DNA of 45,615 nucleotides from Tannerella sp. (GTDB lineage Bacteria > Bacteroidota > Bacteroidia > Bacteroidales > Tannerellaceae), in contig JAITVY010000109.1 of the NCBI GenBank assembly GCA_031285565.1, forward strand, positions 1 through 45,615, given 5' to 3'. The translations under genes were made by a program, and so were the position numbers. Below are positions 38,104 to 45,615 of this stretch, piece after piece; the first letter of the stretch is position 1; each line of letters opens with the position of its first letter. The notes beneath the pieces were generated by a model, which was not told the DNA's origin, searched no databases, and saw only the letters and a list, made by a program, of their open reading frames with translations.

Positions 38104-38139
38104 GTCTGATAAAATTAATAAGTTGTTTTTTTACTTAGG

Positions 38140-39177
38140 TCATTTCTCTTTTTTGTTTAGTTTTAAAACAATTGTTTTCATGGGTTTTAACGAATTGTTT
38201 GATTGAATAATTTCCCACTGCAAGTCAGGAGAACTTACTTTAAGCATATTCAGGATTTCATAGATCGATTCGTCCCGGAATGTAGCTTTAAAGAAGTATT
38301 CATTGAGTTTTGCATCGTCAATGCGAATGTCAACATCATAATATCTAGATAATTTTTGAACAACTTCCCGTATAGGAGTATGATCAAATACTATTTTCCC
38401 TTTTGTCCATCCGATACATTCATCTGTACTTTTCCATCTCTTTTCTATGCTTTTTTCTTTCCGGTTATATGTTAACTCTATTCCCGGTTCAAGCTTATAT
38501 GTTTGATTTATATCAGAATCTATTACGTTGACAGCACCTTTTTCTAAGAATACTGATAACGTGCTGTCCGATTCGTAAGCATAGATATTGAATGCTGTAC
38601 CATAGGCCTTGACTTTTAGGTTATTAACGGTGTGTACATAAAACGGATTTTCAGGATTAGCGTGTACTTTAAAATAAGCTTGGCCGGTAAGTTCTACAAC
38701 ACGTTCTTTCTTTGAAAATTGTTCCGGATAGCGAAGTATGGAACCTGCATACAAGTAAACTTCCGATCCGTCTGAAAGATTTACAACAGAAACATTTTCT
38801 CCCAAATTTGAGACTTCTTTCATTTGAAACCGGTCGGGATCCCAGTTTTCTATTAATAGATAGGTATGAGAAACCAGCAAAGGGATACAGATTATAGCTG
38901 CAATACGTAGTGCAATTTGTTTGACTCTAACTATCCTGTTGTTAATAGTCAGCTTCTTTTTTATTTTCTTCTGCGCCTGTTTAATATGGCAACAGTTATT
39001 AAATACAATTGTTTCTGCTGCCTTGAAAACGAACGCTAACTCTTTAAAAAGTTCTTGTTCCTTTTTATCATTTCTAAGCCTTTCTTTCAGAAAGAACTGT
39101 TCGTCTTCCTGGAGTTCTTTCATGAAAAATTTTAAATTAAGATCGGATTCTTTTTTATTTATTTCTTCTTTGTCCAT
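38140..39177 (-). CDS. FecR family anti-sigma factor
   Basis: A 345-aa single-pass inner-membrane regulator. The N-terminal ~85 residues are cytosolic and charged, for holding the sigma factor. One membrane helix follows (IALRIAAIICIPLLVSHTYLL, about 87-107). The periplasmic FecR domain (about 120-220, VVNLSDGSEVYLYAGSILRYP and VKAYGTAFNIYAYES in short form) and a C-terminal DUF4974 (about 265-335, FDHTPIREVVQKLSRYYDVDI cut to IREVVQKLSRYYDV) complete it. DUF4974 is STN-like and should meet the SusC STN domain. It is co-directional with the sigma gene, but a 15-bp hairpin lies just before its ATG, which may tune the sigma to anti-sigma ratio. Confidence 0.94.
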   Translation of the reverse strand: MDKEEINKKESDLNLKFFMKELQEDEQFFLKERLRNDKKEQELFKELAFVFKAAETIVFNNCCHIKQAQKKIKKKLTINNRIVRVKQIALRIAAIICIPLLVSHTYLLIENWDPDRFQMKEVSNLGENVSVVNLSDGSEVYLYAGSILRYPEQFSKKERVVELTGQAYFKVHANPENPFYVHTVNNLKVKAYGTAFNIYAYESDSTLSVFLEKGAVNVIDSDINQTYKLEPGIELTYNRKEKSIEKRWKSTDECIGWTKGKIVFDHTPIREVVQKLSRYYDVDIRIDDAKLNEYFFKATFRDESIYEILNMLKVSSPDLQWEIIQSNNSLKPMKTIVLKLNKKEK

Positions 39178-39183
39178 TATATT

Positions 39184-39223
39184 TTATAAGGAGGGATATT
39201 TTGTTTGCTATCCTTCCTTATAA
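39184..39223. promoter_or_regulatory. 15-bp hairpin between ECF sigma and FecR genes
   Basis: Arms 39184-39198 and 39209-39223 pair over 15 positions with one mismatch (A-C in the leftward mRNA), around a 10-base loop. The stem ends 6 bases before the fecR ATG. There is no U-tract. The 5' arm in the mRNA carries AAGGAAGG. It should restrict ribosome access to fecR or act as a partial processing site. Confidence 0.75.
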
Positions 39224-39251
39224 TTAATAGACAAATGAAAATGGCCTGACC

Positions 39252-39851
39252 CTACGAAATTTGAAAAAAAAATTGTGTCGGAAAAAATAAGACAAGAAAA
39301 ATATAGTATTCTTTAAGTTCATCCCTTAAGATTGCGAGAGATTTGGATATATAAGATTCTACTGTTTTAACCGAAATATTCATCTTTTCAGCGATATCCT
39401 TATATGAGATTTCATCAAATCTGCTCATCTCAAATACAATTCGATATTTTTCCGGTAGCTTGGCAATGGCACTGTCAATCATTTCTTTAAGCTCGGATAC
39501 GGAATAAAGTTCTTCGATAGGTTCATCGTAATGTTGTAATAAATACTGTTCGAAGTTGGTTTCCAATTCTTTTCTGTGCAAATAATTTAAACAATGATTT
39601 TTAGTGGCTGTGAGCAGATATGCCCGGATAGACGTTGTAATCCGGAGTTTTTTCCGGTCTTTCCATAATTTGAGGAATACTTCCTGAACACAATCTTCCC
39701 TCGTTTGCAAATCTTTAATAAAACGGTAGGCATAAATACAAAGAGGCGCGTAAAATGAATTAAATATTTCATAATAAGCATTTTCGTCGTCTTGCGATAT
39801 GACTCTAAGTATTAAGGTATTATAGTCTACTCTTCTATTCATCATTTTCAT
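39252..39851 (-). CDS. ECF-type RNA polymerase sigma-70 factor
   Basis: A 199-aa sigma factor of the Bacteroides expansion type paired with FecR. Region 2 covers about 20-95 (NAYYEIFNSFYAPLCIYAYRF, QEVFLKLWKDRKK shown in part) and region 4 about 125-180 with helix-turn-helix FDEISYKDIAEKMNISVKTVESYI. The C-terminus (FLVLFFPTQFFFQIS) is hydrophobic. Three Met codons (39851, 39845, 39842) compete for the start; the outermost is used. It is the first gene of the SusC/D locus and should recognise its own promoters when FecR releases it. Those promoters cannot be identified by eye. Confidence 0.94.
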   Translation of the reverse strand: MKMMNRRVDYNTLILRVISQDDENAYYEIFNSFYAPLCIYAYRFIKDLQTREDCVQEVFLKLWKDRKKLRITTSIRAYLLTATKNHCLNYLHRKELETNFEQYLLQHYDEPIEELYSVSELKEMIDSAIAKLPEKYRIVFEMSRFDEISYKDIAEKMNISVKTVESYISKSLAILRDELKEYYIFLVLFFPTQFFFQIS

Positions 39852-40375
39852 GTACTAAAATGATATAATTTCAGATCTTTATCTTTAATTATCAGGTATA
39901 GGTATTATGTATGCAAATCAGTTGTTGAAAATCTACAGATTTGCAAACTGTTTTAAAATATTTAATATTAATGAGGTAAATATGTTAATGTCCGTATTGT
40001 TTTTTCCTGAATGATATACATATTAGTATTTTTTATCCTGCTTTACCTTCTTATCAAAACATTCAACTATCAGTTGCTTCTGCTATTGGAGGCATTTGTA
40101 GCATTATTTCAAAGATTGATAGAGTTATTCTTTTTTACTCTTGATTTAGCCCACTAAGTCGACATGCGAAATTTATAAAATCTATGCCAAAACAGTTCAA
40201 TACAAGATTAACAATAAAATTTTAATAACCTCTTAAAGATACAAATATAAAAAAATAGTTGATATCATGAAATTGTATTAGTAACTGTTAGGATTTTTTT
40301 TGTAAAAAACGTTTGAATTATTTAGGAATAGATTTCTATGATCGTTAGGCGAGCGAATCAATCATGAATATCTTC
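39852..40375. other. 524-base region upstream of the sigma gene
   Basis: No gene is supported. TGCAAATC and GATTTGCA (about 39914-39947) make an inverted repeat near 75-100 bases before the sigma start and could be an operator. A plus-strand frame open from 39989 to 40144 lacks a start codon and any recognisable similarity. A TATATTTG box on the minus strand at 40242-40249 may be a distant promoter. Confidence 0.5.
40242..40249 (-). promoter_or_regulatory. TATATTTG box far upstream of the sigma gene
   Basis: An exact TAnnTTTG match on the minus strand. The 18 bases AGATACAAATATAAAAAA around it (plus strand) are identical to those at the GH106 promoter near 43691. The next leftward gene starts about 390 bases downstream, so it implies a long leader or a small RNA, or is chance. 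Confidence 0.4.
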
Positions 40376-43300
40376 TTATTCTGTTTTTTCAACCCATACA
40401 GGCCCGATTAACCCAGTTTTTTGTAATGGGCTATCTGCATTCCACGGTTGTGAGGTTACCCAGGTCTTACGCTCAGCTTCAGGTAAGTTAAGGTCGCCGA
40501 TTAAACGGTTTTTCCAGGTGGTAGTGACCTCTACTTCTATTGTATTTTCACCATTTTTTACAAGATTGGAGATGTCAACTTTATATGGAGGTGTCCATGC
40601 TCCACCGGCATATTGGCCATTCACTTTCACTTTTGCCATAGCGCTGACATCATTCAGGTTAATATATAATTTCCCTGCCGGTTTGCTATCTAATGAGAAT
40701 TGAGTTTGATAATGAATTGTTCCGGAATAATGTTTGATGTTAAAGTCTTTATATTCAGTAAGGTTTGTCAATGGACTCATTTGAAGAGGTGTTTCCGGCC
40801 CTCTTTTCTTTTTATCAAAAGACACCGTCCATGAAGAAAGTTCTGTTACTTTTTCCGGAACAGGGAAATTTAGATTTATATCAACGGCTTTTGGTTTTGT
40901 TGCCGACTTTTTGCGGAAAACAATAAAAGCGCTTTCGTATGTGTCCAGTTTTAGTGGGAGTACAGTTCCTGTTTCAGTCTGCTGAAATGAAGGTAATGAC
41001 CGGATTTCGCCGGTAACCGGATTCCATAGCTCAGGTTGTTTGTCCATAATTCTAAATTCCGGGGCAATGGTGACCATACGTTCATCCTGATTGGAAATAA
41101 AATAGATATCGACGTCAGCGACAGAGCGATGTCCGTATAAAACCGGATCATTAGCATCGAATTTACAGTCCGGAACACAATTAATGATTTGGAGTGCTTG
41201 TGATAGGCCAATTCCGTCCATAAGTATTCCTTCTCCGATGCGGGCCGTTTTTGTTTGTGGGTCAATCTGCGACCATAATTCATTTGCAATTTGATTAATT
41301 TCCTGGTCAGCTTGTGGATAGTTTTCATAACTGGGCGAACGTTGTGGTGCTGAACCTAAAACAACAGCCCCGTCTTTAATCAGTTGTTTGATTTTTACCA
41401 GGAGTTCAGGACGCATCGTTGTGAGTTTTGGTAAAACTAAGATTTTGTATTGTGTGCCGTGTGGTAATGTCAGCATTCCATCCTGAACAAATAAATCACG
41501 TTCGATAATCTCCGCGTTGATATAGTCAAACTGATATCCTTTGGGTAACTCCGGATCGGTGATGCCGGTCATCTTCGGGGCATCTTCACCAATAAAGTAG
41601 GCTACATCGGCAATGTTTAATCCTTGCTGAAGCATGTAGTTGGTTCGTTTGATATACGACATAAACAAGTCCATATGAGGAAACCATGTGTTTGTACGGT
41701 TAAATTCATTACCAAACCAGGCATTAACTCCCGGTTCGCGGTTCTCGTACGGCTGTGAAATATATACATGAAGCAAGGTGCTGTTAATTCCTTCAGAGAA
41801 GAAACGGTCGCCTCGTTGCTTCATCATAGCCGGATAACGATGGTAACCACCGCCCCCAGCAGTAAATGATTCGGCCCAGATTTTATTTTTTCCATAAATA
41901 TGTCCACAAGAAGATGCTGCCCGGTTTTCGATATCTCCCAATGAGCCTTCGCTCCAGAATTCGCCACCGATTTCGTCGGATTGGCCTCCATATTGCAGGA
42001 ATTCTCCCGGGAATCCCCAATGACCATAGTTTTCCAGCCAGGTTGTTAATCCGTGTTTATGGCTTACCTCACGTAATCCGCCAACATAGTCGTAGGCAAC
42101 CCTGTCGGCAACCAACCGGCGCATATCCCATAAAAAACGGTCTGAAATGTCTTCGCTACCAACAACGACACCCGTGTATACCGGAAGGAAGGGTAGGGGA
42201 TCATAGCCATACCGTTCTTTGAATATTTGCAGAAAATTATCTGTAAAGTTTTGTCCCCCGGTTTCGTAACTGTCCTGAACCACAACTTTCCAGCTTTTAC
42301 GATCTTCGGCAGGTATTCTTTTATATATTTCACCCAAAAATGAATTAAAATGAGATTCGGTGTGTTCTTTACTCATCTTATCAATTTCAAGGCCTGTAGC
42401 ATCCGGACTTGCCGGTGCATTGGTGACACCGGTCGGTAGCATTCCGGTTCGCATTACAATCCAATCACCTTCGGGTGCATCCCATATCAGTTTATCTCCC
42501 GACAAATGGGCTGAAATATCAATTACCTGTGAAGGATCAACATTTAATGAGGAATCATTAACGACAGGTTGGTCAGGCCATTGATATTCATTCCATAGAG
42601 GTAATGGTGTCTGGAACATTTTTGCCAATATCTTTTCGGGATAGCGCTCAACGACCGGTACGGATGAGAGTTCGATATCTTTAATACAGAATTCTTTTGT
42701 TGTATTTGATATGACCAGCCTGAAATCAACTGCTGTTGTTGCCGGCAAAGAAATTACAACCGGTGCATACGGGTCGAAACCTACATTTAATTGCGGATTG
42801 AAACGATCGATAGGGAAATCAGCAAGCGTTTGATATGCATCATTTATTTTAGCTTGTATTTGTGCCTGACAATTTACCGGTGAATCTAACGTATATATTT
42901 TCAGGCTTCTGAGCTTGAATGGTGTATTTACTTCGAAATTGATTGTTATCTCATTATCGCGTTCGGCTAACGTCGGGATTGTAATCATTGTTTTATGATC
43001 TCCATCAATCAAATAGTTCGCATTTGGCACAACAGGAGTCGTTTTTATGTTTGTGTTGCCTGGTCTAAGAATTGAATTTTCCTTTTTAATAGCCGGGAAG
43101 GCTATTGTTTTTACATCCTGGAACGAATCTTTATATGGGCTTTCGGGCTTAGGAAGTGAGATTTCTATTTTTTGTCCTCCTTTAACGGTTGCTTTTGTTG
43201 ATGCCAGGTAACGCATTGCCTGTTCAGGTTTTACCCATGGGCCGCCTGACTGGCTCCAACCCGGAGAATTAAATATACCGATATCGATGCCTAATTCGGT

Positions 43301-43636
43301 TGCAGTTTTCAATGCAGCATGTAATATTTTCCACCATTCTTCGCTATAGAATTTTACATTGCCAACACCGGATTCGGCTTCAGTTAATCCGATATTACCA
43401 ATGAAAGCCCGGTTTATACCGACATCTTTCATTGCATGTAAATCTTTTATAACTCCTTCTTCCGATATATGACCGGAAATCCAGTACCAATAAACAGCTG
43501 TTTGAATAGAATCCGGGGGATTTATGAATCCTTTCTCCAGTAACTCACTTGTATTGTCGGATGATTGGTTATTTGTGCAACATGAAAGTATGACTCCTAT
43601 ACATACAGTTAACAGGCAGTATATAATTTTTTTCAT
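40376..43636 (-). CDS. GH106-like alpha-L-rhamnosidase lipoprotein
   Basis: A 1086-aa enzyme with lipobox ILSC (Cys19). The N-terminal TIM-barrel region reads AVYWYWISGHISEEGVIKDL, GIFNSPGWSQSGGPWVKPEQA and later VVQDSYETGGQ and KIWAESFTAGGGGYHRYP in short pieces. By analogy with GH106 (for example BT0986 of B. thetaiotaomicron), Glu458 in DSYETG and Glu589 in AESFTAG are the best catalytic candidates; this assignment is inferred. The C-terminus (about 960-1080) is a GH2-type jelly roll (LYINLNDVSAMAKVKVNGQY). It probably removes L-rhamnose from plant or bacterial glycans. No SusC/D accompanies it. A TATATTTG promoter lies 55 bases upstream. Confidence 0.85.
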   Translation of the reverse strand: MKKIIYCLLTVCIGVILSCCTNNQSSDNTSELLEKGFINPPDSIQTAVYWYWISGHISEEGVIKDLHAMKDVGINRAFIGNIGLTEAESGVGNVKFYSEEWWKILHAALKTATELGIDIGIFNSPGWSQSGGPWVKPEQAMRYLASTKATVKGGQKIEISLPKPESPYKDSFQDVKTIAFPAIKKENSILRPGNTNIKTTPVVPNANYLIDGDHKTMITIPTLAERDNEITINFEVNTPFKLRSLKIYTLDSPVNCQAQIQAKINDAYQTLADFPIDRFNPQLNVGFDPYAPVVISLPATTAVDFRLVISNTTKEFCIKDIELSSVPVVERYPEKILAKMFQTPLPLWNEYQWPDQPVVNDSSLNVDPSQVIDISAHLSGDKLIWDAPEGDWIVMRTGMLPTGVTNAPASPDATGLEIDKMSKEHTESHFNSFLGEIYKRIPAEDRKSWKVVVQDSYETGGQNFTDNFLQIFKERYGYDPLPFLPVYTGVVVGSEDISDRFLWDMRRLVADRVAYDYVGGLREVSHKHGLTTWLENYGHWGFPGEFLQYGGQSDEIGGEFWSEGSLGDIENRAASSCGHIYGKNKIWAESFTAGGGGYHRYPAMMKQRGDRFFSEGINSTLLHVYISQPYENREPGVNAWFGNEFNRTNTWFPHMDLFMSYIKRTNYMLQQGLNIADVAYFIGEDAPKMTGITDPELPKGYQFDYINAEIIERDLFVQDGMLTLPHGTQYKILVLPKLTTMRPELLVKIKQLIKDGAVVLGSAPQRSPSYENYPQADQEINQIANELWSQIDPQTKTARIGEGILMDGIGLSQALQIINCVPDCKFDANDPVLYGHRSVADVDIYFISNQDERMVTIAPEFRIMDKQPELWNPVTGEIRSLPSFQQTETGTVLPLKLDTYESAFIVFRKKSATKPKAVDINLNFPVPEKVTELSSWTVSFDKKKRGPETPLQMSPLTNLTEYKDFNIKHYSGTIHYQTQFSLDSKPAGKLYINLNDVSAMAKVKVNGQYAGGAWTPPYKVDISNLVKNGENTIEVEVTTTWKNRLIGDLNLPEAERKTWVTSQPWNADSPLQKTGLIGPVWVEKTE

Positions 43637-43690
43637 ATGATATTATTTTGTTTTTTATGGTAGGATTATGGTATGTTATATTTTTAGATA

Positions 43691-43698
43691 CAAATATA
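43691..43698 (-). promoter_or_regulatory. GH106 promoter, -7 box TATATTTG
   Basis: An exact TAnnTTTG match on the minus strand, 55 bases before the ATG, in the 126-base gap after the HTH regulator gene. It indicates separate transcription of the rhamnosidase gene from its regulator-like neighbour. Confidence 0.6.
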
Positions 43699-43762
43699 AA
43701 AAATACATATTATCTACTAACTACATAAGTGATTTTTAAACTTAATAAAATGATATTTTTTA

Positions 43763-44731
43763 TTACAGATGATCTACCATTTGGTATTGTTGATTGAAGA
43801 ATTTAACTTTTTCTTTTTCGGCGCTTCCGGATATTAATGTAGAACTTTGTAACATTGACTTAATCCAGGTTTTTACATTTTGAAACGTGGTTTCATCGTG
43901 TGAAATGATTTCATAATTAACAAATGCCGTAGACATACTTATTTGGTGATAATCAGAATATAAATAGGCGTATGTATGATCAATAGTCAGTTCTGAAATG
44001 TATAATTCGAAACTGTTTCCGGTGTCTTTATATATACCATCGGTTGTTAATTCTTCAAGATCCGCTAAAAATTGATATAATTCTTCTTTTAACTTTTTTA
44101 CTTCTTCGTTTGATATCAGGTGAATATTTTTAAAGTAAAGAATATCATTGATAAGGGCTGGGATTATTTTCGGATCCCAGATATGGTATGTACGTTTTAT
44201 TTTTCGATATAGAGTATTGAGGTTTTTTCTTTTCTGGGTTAATTTTTCTGTTTCACGAATAGAATTAAAAACCTTTTTTTTGTTTTGCTTGTTTGTATTA
44301 TATGAGTTTTTTAATATGTGAAATCTGGTGAGGGCACTATATCGGTAAAAAAGTGAAAATGTGATATGTGTGAGTGCAAGGGCATATTCCGAATAAGGGT
44401 CACTGGTTATTTTCTTTAAAAAATTGATCGTTGAAGTTATATATAAATGATCTAATTCCGGACTAGTCTGATTAATGGGTAGCTGCATACTGTTCCGGCC
44501 TGCCTCTTTCATATTTTCCTTTATCATGATTTCCTCAATGGAAATATTTAGTGAACAGGCTATCAATGCGACTTCCCGTAATGAAAATTGAACTTCACCT
44601 CTTAATCGTCGGTAAGCTGTTTCCTTTTCTATAAAGAGTTTTTCGGCTATGAAATTAGCAAGTTCTGTTTTTTTGGGAATCCTGCTTTCCAGTGTTTCTA
44701 TGAATTTCTCGTTTATATCAATTTGATTCAT
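43763..44731 (-). CDS. Helix-turn-helix regulator of unknown target
   Basis: A 322-aa protein without signal or membrane segments. Residues about 8-70 look like a Cro/C1-type HTH (KTELANFIAEKLFIEKETAYRRL and FSLREVALIACSLNISIEEI shown in part). The long C-terminal region (about 95-322) is helical and rich in Lys, Tyr and Ile, and could be a ligand or dimerisation domain. I recall similar unnamed proteins in Bacteroides and Parabacteroides but no studied member. It is upstream of and co-directional with the GH106 gene. A one-mismatch -7 box (TATCATTG, 44752-44759) precedes it. Control of the rhamnosidase is a guess from position only. Confidence 0.75.
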   Translation of the reverse strand: MNQIDINEKFIETLESRIPKKTELANFIAEKLFIEKETAYRRLRGEVQFSLREVALIACSLNISIEEIMIKENMKEAGRNSMQLPINQTSPELDHLYITSTINFLKKITSDPYSEYALALTHITFSLFYRYSALTRFHILKNSYNTNKQNKKKVFNSIRETEKLTQKRKNLNTLYRKIKRTYHIWDPKIIPALINDILYFKNIHLISNEEVKKLKEELYQFLADLEELTTDGIYKDTGNSFELYISELTIDHTYAYLYSDYHQISMSTAFVNYEIISHDETTFQNVKTWIKSMLQSSTLISGSAEKEKVKFFNQQYQMVDHL

Positions 44732-44980
44732 ATCTTCAGTATTAGTAGTTACAATGATAGGGTATTTTTGACTGGAATAGTTTCATTTTTTGTCATTTTC
44801 GTGTAGAAGGAAATATAAAGAGCGTAAAATTGACACAGTACTTTTGTAATAAATTAGAAAATGCCATTAATCTTAGAACGAATATTACGAATTTTATCAT
44901 GTAGAAATTATAGAGTGTATCTATGTTTTCTAAATGAAAAACTGAATTAAATAAATGTTTAATTTAAAATTGACCGCATT

Positions 44981-45184
44981 ATGGAAAAAGAAATGATTAT
45001 GTCATTGCTGACAAAAAAAGGGACTCTATCACTCAGTGAAGTCTGCCATATAATACATTGTAAAGAATCAAATCTAATTGTCTCTTTAGGACAATTGATT
45101 AACGAAAATAAAGTTCGGGTTCTTGAACAGGGAGGCAAGTTTTTGGTTGAGTCAAAATCATTGCTAACTGAAATTTATTATTGA
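44981..45184 (+). CDS. Small winged-helix (DUF2582-like) protein
   Basis: A 67-aa protein, MEKEMIMSLLTKKG then LSLSEVCHIIHCKESNLIVSLGQL, ending with a beta-wing (KVRVLEQGGKFLVES). The helix-helix-helix-wing pattern fits the small winged-helix DUF2582-type proteins frequent in Bacteroidetes. It may bind DNA, but the family is poorly characterised. It is divergent from the HTH regulator, separated by 249 bases in which no other gene is seen. The start follows an AT-rich leader without a clear TAnnTTTG box. Confidence 0.7.
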   Translation: MEKEMIMSLLTKKGTLSLSEVCHIIHCKESNLIVSLGQLINENKVRVLEQGGKFLVESKSLLTEIYY

Positions 45185-45615
45185 AAATTTGTTAGATTAT
45201 TGCAATCATGGTTTACAATGTAATTTGTGGTGTGAACAAAATCTATATACTTCCTGCTTTTAGTTTTCAGAAATAGCAATGTTTATTCTGATTGAATAAA
45301 AATTGATGTTGCTTATTTCCATGTCGTAGAAACTACCGGTAATTTTATTCCATTCTTCTTTTTATTTTCTTTAGCATAAGTTTTGTGTATAAAGATTCTT
45401 TGGATACCTAAAAATGGTGAAAAAAAGGTTTGATTTACCTAATTATAGGGGTTGACTGAAATCTCTTTACTGTCGAAATTTGTTATCTATATTAGATAAT
45501 CATGCGAATCAGTATTTAAAAAATAAGATAAATAAAAGCGATGGCAATTTTACCCATCGTATGAATTAAAAGCCCGGATGTAGATCTGGTCTTATGCGCT
45601 CTTTGAATATTAGTT
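45185..45615. other. Right-end intergenic sequence
   Basis: No open frame, RNA gene or terminator could be supported in these 431 AT-rich bases. The window may end in the upstream region of a further gene. Confidence 0.5.

Noticed and set aside
39989..40144. Plus-strand open frame in the region before the sigma gene
   Set aside because: It has no ATG, GTG or TTG start in a sensible place, only about 50 codons, and no recognisable similarity; probably chance in AT-rich DNA.

Overview
The window looks like chromosomal DNA of a gut-type member of the order Bacteroidales, probably Parabacteroides-like, although the genus cannot be fixed by eye. The evidence is AT-rich DNA, SusC/SusD proteins, an ECF sigma/FecR pair, DUF4270 and DUF6913-type proteins, abundant SPII lipoproteins, and starts without Shine-Dalgarno sequences. 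Promoter-like TAnnTTTG boxes (the Bacteroidetes -7 element) lie about 20-60 bases before many starts. No tRNA, rRNA, CRISPR array, integrase or intact insertion sequence was seen.

Layout. 1-3.8 kb (minus): a PA14-bearing GH20 hexosaminidase lipoprotein behind glyA. 4.3-7.8 kb (plus): ligA, a DUF6913-like gene and dapA, closed by a 26-bp perfect bidirectional terminator. 7.9-11.8 kb: a DUF4270 lipoprotein and a half-length GT5 glycogen-synthase-like protein (minus), divergent from panC-panD (plus). 11.9-15.8 kb: a MATE exporter, an Fe/Mn superoxide dismutase (minus), and a secreted protein fusing a catalytically dead trypsin-like domain to TPRs. 16.1-22.7 kb (plus): a GH2 enzyme, a Cof-type HAD phosphatase, a UDP-sugar dehydrogenase and an M64 metallopeptidase. 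22.7-29.5 kb (minus): an Uup-type ABC-F ATPase, an IMP dehydrogenase of unusual type, and an overlapping pair of uncharacterised envelope proteins (a TPR-like protein and a DUF3142-like barrel).

29.7-39.9 kb (minus) is a polysaccharide utilisation locus read in the order ECF sigma, FecR anti-sigma, SusC with an STN signalling domain, SusD, alkaline phosphatase, GH20. The expected logic is that glycan binding at SusC/D signals through the STN domain to FecR, releases the sigma factor and induces the locus. GH20 suggests beta-linked GlcNAc/GalNAc ends of host glycans as substrate. Two strong intercistronic hairpins (sigma-FecR and SusD-phosphatase) suggest post-transcriptional tuning. 40.4-44.7 kb (minus) holds a GH106-like alpha-L-rhamnosidase lipoprotein and an HTH regulator without SusC/D. 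A 67-aa winged-helix protein (plus) follows.

The most interesting points are: the conserved-looking half-GT5/DUF4270 pair, the pseudoprotease-TPR protein, the hairpin ahead of the anti-sigma start, the terminator whose U-tract is also a promoter -7 box, the overlapping DUF3142-like/TPR pair, the protozoan-type IMP dehydrogenase, and short self-similar repeats placed at several gene junctions.
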